Positions 51,497-60,941 are shown, counted from the stretch's first letter. The stretch is 64,000 bases of DNA from Pseudomonadota bacterium (GCA_016720075.1 JADJXW010000021.1:62001-126000); one strand, 5' to 3'. A program made the numbers and translations. Notes: a model not told the origin generated them from the letters alone.

Positions 51497-53662
51497 TCAG
51501 TCGGCCTGGTGCTGGTTGCCGTCGCTGGCAGCCGCCGGCGGCGCGGGCGGCGCGGCCTTCTTCAGCACATTGGCGCGAGAGATCAGGTACTCGCGCACCG
51601 CAGCGGAATCGGCAACCGCCAGGTCCTTCGAGAAGTTGCCCATGCCCTTCTCTTCACGCTGGCCCTGCAGCACGACCTGGTCGAAGCCTTCCTGCGAATG
51701 CAGCAGGCCGGAGACCATCAGGTTCGGGAAGGTGCCGCGCTGCTGCACGCCATCGGCGCCATGGCACACGGAGCAGTACTGGTTGTACTTGTCTTCACCG
51801 GCCTTGATCACATCGGCCGACGCGGTGGACGGCGGCGGATTCAGCGGCGGCGGCGTGTAAGGCTGGTTCGCCGGCAGCGTTGCCGTGCCACCAATCTTGA
51901 ACACCAGCATGCGCGCGTAGCCGGGCGCGAAGTAGCCGCCCTGTGCCACGCCGCCCACGCTCTGCGCGATGTACTGCTCGCCATCGAGCTCGTAGGTGAT
52001 GGGCCCCGCGTACACGGCGGTCTGCGCCTTGTAGCTCCACAGCTGCGTGCCGTTCTTCGCGTCGTAGGCGCGCAGCTCTTCGCCGGCGCCGTTGCCCGCG
52101 AACACCAGGCCACCGGCGGTGGCCAGCGCGCCGCCGTTTGGGCGATTGTTCGTGAAGGGCGGGGTTTCCCACACCACCTTGCGCGCCACCGGATCCCATG
52201 CCTTCAAGCGTCCGGTAATGCCGGTCTTGTTGGTGGGCTTCAGGTTCGTGGCCGTCATGTTCGGGGCGAAGCTGATGCCCAGGTTGAAGCCGCCCGTCGC
52301 GGGCTTGTAGTTCGGGTCACGCACCATCGGGAAGTAGGATTCCCAGGTGGGTATATAGATGAGGCCGGTGTCGGGGCTGTAGGCATTCGGGTGCCAGCTG
52401 TGGCCACCCTGCACGCCCGGCGCGAGATTCCAGCCTTCCTTCTCGTACTTCGCGGCCTCCACCACCTTCGGCCGGCCCGTAGTCATATCCACGCCGGTGT
52501 TCCAGTTCACCTCGGTGAATGCATCGGCGGAGAGCAGCTTGCCGTCGGCAACGTTGAGCACATACAGCATGCCGTTCTTGTTGGGCTGCACCAGCACGTG
52601 CTTCTTCTCGCCGCCGATCGTCAGGTCCATCGTCATCATCGGGCTGACGGCGTCGTAGTCCCAGGTGTCGCCGGGCGTGGTCTGGTAGTGCCAGACGTAT
52701 TCACCGGTCTCGGCCTTCAGCGCGACGATGGAGGCGACGAAGAGGCTGTCGGTCTGCTTCTTGCCGCGCGCGAGGTGATTCCACGGCGTGGCGTTGCCGG
52801 TGCCGTAGATGATGAGATCGGTGGCCGGATCATAAATGGTGGCATCCCACACCGAGGCGCCACCGCCCAGCTTCCACCACTCGCCGGTCCAGGTGGCGGC
52901 AGCCATCTTCATGGCCTCGTTCTCGAAGCCCTTCGACGGATCGCCGGGCACGTTGAAGAAGCGCCAGGCCTGCTTGCCGGTCTCGGCATCGAACGCGGCG
53001 ATCCAGCCGCGCACGCTGAACTCGCCACCCGATGCGCCGATGTACACCTTGCCCTTGGCAACGCGTGGCGCCATCGTGATCGAGAAACGATTCAACGGGT
53101 CTTTGTGATCGCCCTCGATGGTGTCGGTGGACCAGGCTTCCTTGCCCGTCTTCGCATCGATGGCGACGAGGCGCGCATCCAGCGTACCCATGTAGATCTT
53201 GCCGTTGTATGCCGCGAGTCCGCGGTTCACGTTGCCGCAGCACACATTGCGCAGCCACTCGCCCGGCACCTTCGCGTTGTACTGCCACAGCTGCTTGCCG
53301 GTCTTCGCGTCGAAGGCGTAGAGCTTGTTCCAGGCGGTGGATACATAGATGACGCCGTCCACATACAGGGGCGTGCCGTTCTGGTCGAGGTTGGTGTCGT
53401 AGTCGGCGTACCAGGCCAGGCCCAGCTTGCCGATGCTGGTGGCATCGATCTGCTTCAGCGGACTGAAGCGCTGTTCGCTGTAGCTGCCGCCGTACGTGGC
53501 CCACTGGGTCGGATCATCCAGTCCCTTCAGCAGGCGCTCCTGCGTGACGGCGGCCGGATTGGCGAGCGGATCGACCGCTGCGACCTTGTCGGTCTTCTGG
53601 CAGGCGGCAAGAGCCAAGGGCAGCAGCAGGCCCAGACCCAGGATGCGAGTTCGGTTCAGCAC
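51497..53662 (-). CDS. PQQ-dependent quinohemoprotein alcohol dehydrogenase 1 (lipoprotein)
   Basis: A 721-residue type II quinohemoprotein: lipobox LALAAC at about residue 20, eight-bladed propeller (about 40-600) and C-terminal cytochrome c domain with CSVCH and the methionine ligand in KGMGNF. The PQQ-contacting vicinal cysteines are present (C141-C142, NVCCGNVNRG). The catalytic aspartate D335 is followed by D337 (TWDYDAV), the arrangement linked to lanthanide rather than calcium. It oxidises alcohols or aldehydes in the periplasm and passes electrons to cytochrome c. It is a tandem paralog of the next gene upstream. Confidence 0.92.
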   Translation of the reverse strand: MLNRTRILGLGLLLPLALAACQKTDKVAAVDPLANPAAVTQERLLKGLDDPTQWATYGGSYSEQRFSPLKQIDATSIGKLGLAWYADYDTNLDQNGTPLYVDGVIYVSTAWNKLYAFDAKTGKQLWQYNAKVPGEWLRNVCCGNVNRGLAAYNGKIYMGTLDARLVAIDAKTGKEAWSTDTIEGDHKDPLNRFSITMAPRVAKGKVYIGASGGEFSVRGWIAAFDAETGKQAWRFFNVPGDPSKGFENEAMKMAAATWTGEWWKLGGGASVWDATIYDPATDLIIYGTGNATPWNHLARGKKQTDSLFVASIVALKAETGEYVWHYQTTPGDTWDYDAVSPMMTMDLTIGGEKKHVLVQPNKNGMLYVLNVADGKLLSADAFTEVNWNTGVDMTTGRPKVVEAAKYEKEGWNLAPGVQGGHSWHPNAYSPDTGLIYIPTWESYFPMVRDPNYKPATGGFNLGISFAPNMTATNLKPTNKTGITGRLKAWDPVARKVVWETPPFTNNRPNGGALATAGGLVFAGNGAGEELRAYDAKNGTQLWSYKAQTAVYAGPITYELDGEQYIAQSVGGVAQGGYFAPGYARMLVFKIGGTATLPANQPYTPPPLNPPPSTASADVIKAGEDKYNQYCSVCHGADGVQQRGTFPNLMVSGLLHSQEGFDQVVLQGQREEKGMGNFSKDLAVADSAAVREYLISRANVLKKAAPPAPPAAASDGNQHQAD

Positions 53663-53710
53663 GGGAGACCCCCAAAGATCATGTACGTCGGTTCGCGAAT
53701 TTTAGCCGGT

Positions 53711-55954
53711 TCAGCGGCCGGTGGCCGATTCCTCGTGAATGTCACGGGTCGCCGGCGCGGCCGTGGGCGCTGCAGTTGGCGCGCGAGCCGGGACCGCTGG
53801 AGCCGGAGCAGGCGCCGGCGCCGCGGCAGCACCGCCGCGACCGAAGGCGGGCGGCGGATTGCGCTTCACCTCGTTGGCGCGCGAGATGATGTATTCCCGC
53901 ACCGCGAGCGAATCGTTCGCATTCAGGCGATCGGAGAAATTGCCCATGCCGCGCTCGAGCTTCACGCCCTTGAGCACCACCTGGTCGAAGCCTTCCTGCG
54001 TATGCAGGAACGGCGTGTAGGTCAGGTTGGGGAAGCTGGAACGCTGCTGCACGGCACCGGCGCCATGGCACACCGCGCAGTGCTGCTCATACACCTGACC
54101 ACCACGCGCGATGATCTCGGGCGCGGCAGTCGAGGGCGGCGGATTCAACTGCGGCGGCGTATAGGGCGCGGGCGGCGGCAGCTTCACGTTGCCACCCACC
54201 TTGAACACCAGCATGCGCGCATAGGTGGGCGCGAAGTAGTCGCTGCCGCTGGTGCCACCGACGCTGGCGGCGATGTACTGCACGCCGTTCAGCTGGTAGG
54301 TGATGGGCGCGGCATACACGGCGGTCTGCGCCTCGAAGGTCCACAGCTTGTCGCCGGTCTTTGCGTTGTAGGCCGAGAGCTGCTTGCCATTGCTGTTGCC
54401 CATGAACACCAGGTTGCCGCGCGTGGCCAGCACGCCGCTGGTGGCGCGCGGACCCTTGGGCGTGGCCCACACCGTCTTGCGCGCGATGGGATCCCAGGCC
54501 TGCAGCCAGCCATTGTCGGCCTGCTTCGCATGCGGCTTCAGCGTGGCGCGGTCGATGCGTCCGCCGAAGGCGATCAGCGGCGGCGGACCGGAGGCGGGCC
54601 GCTGCTGCGGCGCCATCGCCGAATAGTTTTCCCAGGTGGGTATATAGATGTAGCCGGTGTCGGGGCTGTAGGCATTCGGATGCCAGGTGTGCCCACCCGG
54701 CGCGCCGGGCGCGATGTTGAAGGGTTCGGTTTCATAGCGCGCGCCCGGCACTTCGATCGGCCGGCCGGTTTTCACGTCCACGCCGGTGGCCCAGGTCACC
54801 TCGGTGAACGGATCACCGCTGATCAGCTTGCCGGTGGCCGCTTCGATCACGTAGATCAGGCCGTTCTTCGAGGGCTGGATGATGACGTGCTTCTTCTCGC
54901 CGTTGATCGTGACGTCGGCCGTCACCAGCGGACTGATGGCATCGTAGTCCCAGGAATCGCCCGGCGTTTCCTGGTAGTGCCACACGTATTCGCCGGTGCT
55001 CGCCTTCACCGCGACGATGGACGCCACGTAGAGATTGTCGCCATCTGAAGGATCGCGCATCTCGCGATTCCACGGCGTGCCGTTGCCGGTGCCGAAATAC
55101 AGCAGGTCCGTGACGGGGTCATACACGGCCGCATCCCAGATGGTGCCGCCGCCGCCCTGCTTCCAGTATTCGATGCGCTCGGGCCAGGTGGCCAGCGCCT
55201 TCTTCAGCGCGGGGTCGGACACCGCGTTGTCGGGCTTCGACGGATCACCCGGCACCGTCCAGAAACGCCAGACTTCCTTGCCGGTTTCGGCATCGTAGGC
55301 GGCAATCCAGCCGCGCACGCCGAACTCGCCACCTGAACCGCCGACGAACACCAGGCCCTTGGCCACGCGCGGCGCCATCGTGATGGAGTAGTTCTTGCGC
55401 ATCGCGCCGAGGCCGAGGCTTTCGGGCACGGTGTCGATGTTCCAGGCGGGCTTGCCGGTCTTCGCATCGATGGCCACCAGATGCGCATCGAGCATGCCCA
55501 TGTAGATCTTGCCGTTGTAGGCGGCGATGCCGCGATTCACCAGGCCCAGGTTGGGATTCGGAATCATCAGCGGCGTGTAGGTCCACAGCCGCTTGCCATC
55601 GCGCGCATCGAAGGCATGCACCACGTTGCGGGCGGTGGATACATAGAGCACGCCATCGACATACAGCGGCGAGCCGTGCTGGTTCTGGTTGGTGTCGTAG
55701 TCGGCGTACCACGCAAGGCCGAGGTCCTTCACGTTGGCGTCGTTGATCTTCTTCAGCGGGCTGAAGCGCTGCTCGTTGTAGCTGCCGCCGTAATGCGCCC
55801 AGGCCGAGGTGTCGTTCGTGCCCTTGAGCAGCCGCGCGTTGTTGACGTTCGCCGCCTTGGCGAGCAGAGGGGGAATCTTCTCCGCCGCGGAGAGCCCACT
55901 GGCGAAGGCGATGGGCAGGAGCATCAGCCCCAGCAGACGAGCGCGATTCAGCAC
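53711..55954 (-). CDS. PQQ-dependent quinohemoprotein alcohol dehydrogenase 2
   Basis: A 747-residue paralog of dehydrogenase 1 with an ordinary signal peptide (ending GLSAAEK), the propeller and a C-terminal cytochrome c (CAVCH, methionine in RGMGNF). D336 and D338 (SWDYDAI) again give the lanthanide-type pair. The vicinal cysteine pair is replaced by Asn-Leu (NPNLGLVNRG), so the disulfide typical of the family is missing. The C-terminus is extended by a proline/alanine-rich tail of about 40 residues. Order and 48-base spacing show tandem duplication and probable co-transcription. Confidence 0.92.
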   Translation of the reverse strand: MLNRARLLGLMLLPIAFASGLSAAEKIPPLLAKAANVNNARLLKGTNDTSAWAHYGGSYNEQRFSPLKKINDANVKDLGLAWYADYDTNQNQHGSPLYVDGVLYVSTARNVVHAFDARDGKRLWTYTPLMIPNPNLGLVNRGIAAYNGKIYMGMLDAHLVAIDAKTGKPAWNIDTVPESLGLGAMRKNYSITMAPRVAKGLVFVGGSGGEFGVRGWIAAYDAETGKEVWRFWTVPGDPSKPDNAVSDPALKKALATWPERIEYWKQGGGGTIWDAAVYDPVTDLLYFGTGNGTPWNREMRDPSDGDNLYVASIVAVKASTGEYVWHYQETPGDSWDYDAISPLVTADVTINGEKKHVIIQPSKNGLIYVIEAATGKLISGDPFTEVTWATGVDVKTGRPIEVPGARYETEPFNIAPGAPGGHTWHPNAYSPDTGYIYIPTWENYSAMAPQQRPASGPPPLIAFGGRIDRATLKPHAKQADNGWLQAWDPIARKTVWATPKGPRATSGVLATRGNLVFMGNSNGKQLSAYNAKTGDKLWTFEAQTAVYAAPITYQLNGVQYIAASVGGTSGSDYFAPTYARMLVFKVGGNVKLPPPAPYTPPQLNPPPSTAAPEIIARGGQVYEQHCAVCHGAGAVQQRSSFPNLTYTPFLHTQEGFDQVVLKGVKLERGMGNFSDRLNANDSLAVREYIISRANEVKRNPPPAFGRGGAAAAPAPAPAPAVPARAPTAAPTAAPATRDIHEESATGR

Positions 55955-56073
55955 GTTGACCCCCCGGTCAAAGATATGGAGCCGGGGAGTCTAGCCTGAA
56001 AGCCCGGGAATTCCGCCCGCCCGGGGGAACCTTGCGTGGTTCGAGTGTCGAAAAGCGCCGATCTTCGGGGATA

Positions 56074-56469
56074 TCAGTCTACGCCGCCCTGAATCAGCTC
56101 GATCTTGTACCCATCCGGATCCTCGACGAAGGCGATAACCGTGGTCCCGCCCTTCACCGGGCCGGCCTCGCGGGTCACCTTGCCGCCAGCGTCCTTGATG
56201 CGCTGGCAGGCGCCGGCCACATCGGGCACGCCCAGGGCCAGGTGGCCGAAGGCGGTGCCCTGCTCATAGGAGGCAACACCATAGTTATAGGTGAGCTCGA
56301 GCTCGGCGCCGCCATCGGCATTGCCGTTGCCGAAGGCCAGGAAGGTGAGTGAGTACTTGTACTCCGGCACATCGCGCGTGCGCAGCACGCGCATGCCGAG
56401 GATCCGGGTGTAGAAGTCGACGGAGCGCTGCATGTCGCCGACGCGCAGCATGGTGTGCAGGAATTTCAT
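56074..56469 (-). CDS. gloA: Lactoylglutathione lyase (glyoxalase I)
   Basis: A 131-residue VOC-fold enzyme converting the methylglyoxal-glutathione adduct to S-lactoylglutathione. The four metal ligands are H5 (FLHTMLRVGD), E57 (ELELTYNYG), a histidine in FGHLALGV and the glutamate in YKIELIQ, the nickel-type short form. The opening MKFLHTMLRVGDMQRSVDFY is diagnostic. The product is the substrate of the GloB encoded at 2492-3283. It is divergent from the cytochrome c gene, with 42 bases between. Confidence 0.96.
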   Translation of the reverse strand: MKFLHTMLRVGDMQRSVDFYTRILGMRVLRTRDVPEYKYSLTFLAFGNGNADGGAELELTYNYGVASYEQGTAFGHLALGVPDVAGACQRIKDAGGKVTREAGPVKGGTTVIAFVEDPDGYKIELIQGGVD

Positions 56470-56511
56470 GGTCGGGCATTATGCGCAAAGCGTCTTTGCG
56501 GGGGGAATATC

Positions 56512-57381
56512 GTGCGTGTATTTTTGGCCGCGCTGCTCGCGGTGCTGAGCCTGCCCATCGACGCCGCGCAGGCGCCGCCTGCCTACCCCGCGCAGCAGCG
56601 CGGACCCGGCGATCCCGTGCTGGCAGCGCGGGGCCTTACTCTCTATACGTCGTTCTGCCGCGCCTGCCATGGCGCGGACATGCGCGGCGGCGACATGGGC
56701 GGACCGAACCTGCTGCGCTCGCAGCTGGTTCTGGGCGACAAGAATGGCGATGCCATTGGTCCGGTGGTGCGCGCCGGTCGCGTGCCCGCGGCGGGCGGCA
56801 CGGTCATGCCACCGATGCCGCTGCCCGATGACGATGTGCGGGCGCTGGCCGAATACATGCACAGCGTCGTGTTCACCGCGCAGCCGCAGGGCGCGCCACC
56901 ACCCAGCGCGGCCGTGGCGCTGAACCTGCTGGTGGGCAATGCGCGCGCCGGTGAGCGCTACTTCAAGGCCGAGTGCGCGTCATGCCATTCCACCACCGGA
57001 GATCTGGCGGGCATCGGCTCGCGCGTGCCGAACATCGAGCAGCTACAGAACAACTGGGTGTCGGGACGGCGCCCGGCGGCGGCTGCGCCGCCTGGCCCAC
57101 CGGGACCGGCAGTATCAGCGCAAACGGCGCGCAGCACCGTGCGCGTTACCGTGACGCTGGCCGGTGGCGAACAGGTCACCGGTCGCCTGGTGCGCATGGA
57201 TGAATTCACCGTGAGCCTCACGACCGATGCGGGCGACTACCGCAGCTTCACGCGTCGCGGCACGCCACGGGTGGAAGCCGTGCGGGTAGATGACCCGCTC
57301 GCGGGTCATCGCGCGCTGTGGACGAAGCTCAGCAACAAGACCATGCACGATGTCACGGCATACCTTGCGGGGCTGAAATGA
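56512..57381 (+). CDS. Di-heme cytochrome c with an inserted Sm-like beta domain
   Basis: A 289-residue periplasmic protein: signal peptide (1-19, ending IDAAQ), first cytochrome domain with CRACH (about 45) and methionine in TVMPPMPLP, second with CASCH (about 158). After the second heme site a proline-rich linker leads to a small beta domain (about 200-255; VRVTVTLAGGEQVTGRLVRM, DEFTVSLTTDAGDYRSF), and only then the C-terminal cytochrome helix MHDVTAYLAGLK. GTG at 56512 follows GGGGGA. The stop overlaps the quinoprotein start by 4 bases, so it is that enzyme's likely electron acceptor. Confidence 0.85.
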   Translation: MRVFLAALLAVLSLPIDAAQAPPAYPAQQRGPGDPVLAARGLTLYTSFCRACHGADMRGGDMGGPNLLRSQLVLGDKNGDAIGPVVRAGRVPAAGGTVMPPMPLPDDDVRALAEYMHSVVFTAQPQGAPPPSAAVALNLLVGNARAGERYFKAECASCHSTTGDLAGIGSRVPNIEQLQNNWVSGRRPAAAAPPGPPGPAVSAQTARSTVRVTVTLAGGEQVTGRLVRMDEFTVSLTTDAGDYRSFTRRGTPRVEAVRVDDPLAGHRALWTKLSNKTMHDVTAYLAGLK

Positions 57382-59048
57382 AACGCGCGCGCATGTCTCT
57401 GGTCCAGTTGATCGGCACAGGCCTCGCCCTCATCACGCTCACGAGCGCCACGCTCGCGCAGGCGCCTGCCGCCGCGCCGGTGCTGGCGCCCGAAGCGCTG
57501 AAGCAGCCACTGGCCGGCGACTGGACCAGCTATTCCGGTGACTACACCGGCCAGCGCTACAGCCGGCTCACGCAGGTGACGCCGGCCAACGTGAAGAACC
57601 TGACGCTGGCCTGGGCCACGCGCATCAGCACCGACCTGCGCGGCGATGTCGCCACGGGTGGCGAGGGCAAGGGTGATTTCCCGGTGGGCCAGGCCGCGAT
57701 GCGCGGCACGGTGCTCGAGGTGAACGGCATTCTCTATGCCACCTCGCCGGATCATGTCTGGGCCATCGACGGCCGCGATGGTCGCGAGCTGTGGCACTTC
57801 TTCTGGAAGTCGCGCGGTAGCCTGCACATCGGCAATCGGGGCGCTGCGATCTGGAACAACTCGCTGCTGTTCGAAACGCCGGACAACTACCTGGTGTCGA
57901 TCGATGTGCGCACGGGCAAGGAAAACTGGCACGTGGAGATTGCCGACCTCGACCAGCAGTACTTCTCTACGATGGCACCTATTGTCGTGGGCGACCAGGT
58001 GCTGGTGGGAACCGGCAACGACCTCGACGCGCCGGGGTTCCTGCAGTCCTTTGACGCACGCACCGGCAAGAGGAACTGGATCCACTACACCGTGCCGATG
58101 AACCCCGGCGACCCGGGGCTGGACACCTGGCCCAGCCTCGATGCCGCCCGCCACGGCGGCGGCCAGGTGTGGGTACCGGGCGTGTACGACCCCGAGACCA
58201 ATCTCTACATCTTCAGCACCGGCAACCCCACGCCGGGCTACACGGGCATCTCGCGCAAGGGCGACAACCTGTTCACCTGCACACTGATGGCCGTGAACAT
58301 GTCCACCGGCAAGATGGCCTGGTACTACCAGACCTCGCCGCACGACACGCACGACTGGGATTCGGCGCAGACGCCGGTGCTCATCGATGGCGTGATCGAC
58401 GGCAAGCCGCGCAAGCTGGTTTCAACCGCCGCGCGCAATGGCTATTTCTTCACGCTGGATCGCGTGACCGGCGAACACATCGTGACCGCGCCGTTCGGCA
58501 AGACGATCAACTGGTCGAAGGGTCTGCGCAAGACCGGCCAGCCGGAACCCGATCCGGAGAAGTCGGCCATCGTGCCAGGCTCCCTGGTTTCGCCGATGGA
58601 AGCTGGCGTCACCAACTGGCCGCCGCCCGCGTTCAACCCCGACCTGGGGCTTTTCTACGTTGCCGAGAGCAACAGTTTCAACATCCTGTATCTCACCGAC
58701 CCCGATCCGCGCGGCTCGATGGGCCTGGGTGGCAAGCGCTGGTCGATCCTGGGCTTCGAGAGCAATGCGCTGCGGGCCATCGACTACCGCAACGGCAAGG
58801 CCGTGTGGCGGCGCGAATGGCCGCAGGGCGCGAGCATGGGCGGCGGGCTGCTCACCACGGCAACGGGACTTCTGTTCAGCGGTGATGGCAGCGGCAACTT
58901 CGTGGCGCTGGATGCGAAGAACGGCGACATCCTCTGGCACACGCGCATCGGCAGCATCAGCAATGCGCCGCAGACCTTCGAGATCGACGGCAGGCAGCAT
59001 GTGCTGGTGGGCGTGGGCGACATGCTGTATTCGTTCGCGATCTACTGA
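57378..59048 (+). CDS. PQQ-dependent dehydrogenase (soluble quinoprotein), no heme domain
   Basis: A 556-residue exported quinoprotein: signal peptide (about 1-27), then eight propeller blades with repeated W-motifs such as YSGDYTGQRYSRL, GRDGRELWHFFW and LDAKNGDILWH. It matches the methanol/ethanol dehydrogenase fold but has no vicinal cysteines and no cytochrome domain. The catalytic-region sequence HDTHDWDSAQ contains D326 and D328, again the lanthanide-type spacing. The cytochrome c encoded just upstream, with a 4-base overlap, would take its electrons. Substrate unknown. Confidence 0.85.
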   Translation: MKRARMSLVQLIGTGLALITLTSATLAQAPAAAPVLAPEALKQPLAGDWTSYSGDYTGQRYSRLTQVTPANVKNLTLAWATRISTDLRGDVATGGEGKGDFPVGQAAMRGTVLEVNGILYATSPDHVWAIDGRDGRELWHFFWKSRGSLHIGNRGAAIWNNSLLFETPDNYLVSIDVRTGKENWHVEIADLDQQYFSTMAPIVVGDQVLVGTGNDLDAPGFLQSFDARTGKRNWIHYTVPMNPGDPGLDTWPSLDAARHGGGQVWVPGVYDPETNLYIFSTGNPTPGYTGISRKGDNLFTCTLMAVNMSTGKMAWYYQTSPHDTHDWDSAQTPVLIDGVIDGKPRKLVSTAARNGYFFTLDRVTGEHIVTAPFGKTINWSKGLRKTGQPEPDPEKSAIVPGSLVSPMEAGVTNWPPPAFNPDLGLFYVAESNSFNILYLTDPDPRGSMGLGGKRWSILGFESNALRAIDYRNGKAVWRREWPQGASMGGGLLTTATGLLFSGDGSGNFVALDAKNGDILWHTRIGSISNAPQTFEIDGRQHVLVGVGDMLYSFAIY

Positions 59049-59056
59049 GGCGTTAC

Positions 59057-59758
59057 ATGCGGCGAGCATTGTTCCTGCTGTGGCTGGCCTGTGCGGCGGT
59101 TGCCCATGGCCAGGAGCTTCCTGATCCGAAGCGCTTCGAGAACGACATCCTGCGTTTCGAGGAGCAGGACCGGGAGCAGATGCCGCCGACCGGCGCCATC
59201 GTGCTGACCGGCAGTTCAAGCATCGCAAGGTGGGGCAACCAGGCGCCGGCCGCGCTGGCACCCCTTACCGTGATCCCGCGGGGCTTTGGCGGCAGCACCA
59301 TGCGCGACCTGGCGCACTACCTCGATCGCGTCGCGATCGCCTACCAGCCGCGCGCCATCCTCATCTATGAGGGTGACAACGACACCGGTGGCGAGTCGCC
59401 CGTGCCCAACGAGGCCATCGTGGCCGACCTGCAGCAGATCATCGCGCGCATCCACGAGAAGCTGCCGCAGACGCGCATCTACATCCTGTCGATCAAGCCC
59501 AGCATCCTGCGCTGGCCACGATGGAGCGTCGCGCAGGAAGTGAATGCGGCCTACCGGCGGATCGCGGCCGAAGATCCGCTGCTGTACTACGTGGATGTGG
59601 CCCCGTATCTGCTGAACAAGGACGGCACCGTCATGACCGACATCTTCGTCGAAGACGGCCTGCACCTGAATGACCTTGGCAACGCCATCTGGGGCGCCGC
59701 CATCAAGGCCGCGCTGATGCCGATGGAGGCACGGGCGGATCTCGGAAAAACACCATGA
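59057..59758 (+). CDS. Secreted SGNH/GDSL-type hydrolase
   Basis: A 233-residue exported esterase-type protein: signal peptide (1-18), nucleophile serine in VLTGSSSIARWG, block II glycine in PRGFGGSTMRD, block III asparagine in YEGDNDTG and the Asp-His pair in EDGLHLND. SGNH enzymes remove acyl or acetyl groups from sugars and lipids. It starts 8 bases after the quinoprotein and is probably in the same operon. Its last 56 bases overlap the convergent MFS gene. Confidence 0.88.
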   Translation: MRRALFLLWLACAAVAHGQELPDPKRFENDILRFEEQDREQMPPTGAIVLTGSSSIARWGNQAPAALAPLTVIPRGFGGSTMRDLAHYLDRVAIAYQPRAILIYEGDNDTGGESPVPNEAIVADLQQIIARIHEKLPQTRIYILSIKPSILRWPRWSVAQEVNAAYRRIAAEDPLLYYVDVAPYLLNKDGTVMTDIFVEDGLHLNDLGNAIWGAAIKAALMPMEARADLGKTP

Positions 59759-60941
59759 ACAGCGCCATCACCACGAAGGCCATCACGGCCGGTATCAGCC
59801 AGATGACCTGCCACAGGTGCTGCGTGCCGGCATCCGTGGCCAGCGTGTAGCGGTTCACTACCGCGCCCGCGGCCCACGAGCCGATGAGCTGACCCACGCC
59901 ATAGGTGACCACGTGGATGAAGCCCTGCGCCGCGGCCCGCTGCGCACGCGGCACCACCCGGTCAACATAGAGCTGGCCGGTGACGAAGAAGAAGTCAAAG
60001 CAGATGCCGTGCAGGATGATGCCGCCGTAGAGCAGCGCCACCAGCGTGCCGTTGTCACCGAAGGCGAACAGCACGTAGCGCAGCGTCCAGGCCGCCATGC
60101 CGATCAGCAGCATCTTCTTCACGCCCCAGCGCGCGAACAGCATCGGGATCAGCAGCAGGAACAGCAGCTCCGACACCTGGCCCAGCGCCATCTTGCCGGC
60201 CGTGCCGGTCATGCCGGTTTCGTTCAGGAACACATTGGCGAAGCTGTAATAGAACGATAGCGGGATGCACACCAGCGCCGAGCCGATCGTGAAGATCGCG
60301 AACGAGCGGTCCTTCATGTAGGCCAGTGTTTCAAGGCCCAGCGCCTGCGCGAGCGTGGGGCGCGTGCCGGCGTTGGCCGGTGGCGTGGAAGGCAGGAAGA
60401 ACGCGTACACGCCCAGCAGCACCGACAGCGCCGCGCCCAGCTTCAGCGGCAGGTTGGTGGGCTCGATGGATTTTCCGAAGATGTGCGGTGCGGCCGTGCC
60501 CACCGCAACGCCCACCGCGATCCAGCCCAGCGTGCCCATGACACGGATGCCGGGGAAGTCCTGCGCAGGGTCGCGCATCTGGTGGAAGGAGATGGCGTTG
60601 GCGAGGCCCAGCGTGGGCATGTAGCAGATGGCGTAGGTGAGCAGCGCCCAGAAGAACGCGCCGGGCTCGGTGATGGATGAGATCCACCACAGTAATCCCG
60701 CACCCACCAGGTGCAGCACGCCCATCACTTTCTGCGCCTGGAAGAAGCGGTCGGCAAAGGCACCGGCCACGATGGGCGCGATGATGGCGCCCCAGTTCAT
60801 CGTGCTGTAGGCCGCGCCGATCTGCAGCCCGTCGAATCCCACCGCCTGCAGGTAGGTGGACGTGGTGACGAACCACGAACCCCAGATGGCGAACTGCAGG
60901 AACATCATCACCGACAGCTTGATGCGCACGGGCAGATGCAT
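59703..60941 (-). CDS. Nucleoside:H+ symporter-like MFS permease
   Basis: A 412-residue inner-membrane transporter with twelve hydrophobic segments, of the NupG/XapB/YegT group (MHLPVRIKLSVMMFLQFAIW opening, AGAFADRFFQAQKV loop, GICFDFFFVTGQLYVD). These import nucleosides or related compounds with protons. ATG at 60941 has AGGGGA just upstream; the frame is open further but unsupported. The 3' end overlaps the SGNH hydrolase gene by 56 bases. Confidence 0.87.
   Translation of the reverse strand: MHLPVRIKLSVMMFLQFAIWGSWFVTTSTYLQAVGFDGLQIGAAYSTMNWGAIIAPIVAGAFADRFFQAQKVMGVLHLVGAGLLWWISSITEPGAFFWALLTYAICYMPTLGLANAISFHQMRDPAQDFPGIRVMGTLGWIAVGVAVGTAAPHIFGKSIEPTNLPLKLGAALSVLLGVYAFFLPSTPPANAGTRPTLAQALGLETLAYMKDRSFAIFTIGSALVCIPLSFYYSFANVFLNETGMTGTAGKMALGQVSELLFLLLIPMLFARWGVKKMLLIGMAAWTLRYVLFAFGDNGTLVALLYGGIILHGICFDFFFVTGQLYVDRVVPRAQRAAAQGFIHVVTYGVGQLIGSWAAGAVVNRYTLATDAGTQHLWQVIWLIPAVMAFVVMALFMVFFRDPPVPPSASARP

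Noticed and set aside
51419..55048. A 1209-codon open frame on the plus strand opposite the PQQ dehydrogenases
   Set aside because: It mirrors two well-conserved dehydrogenases, has no recognisable domain and an arginine/histidine/valine-rich composition typical of antisense frames in high-GC DNA.
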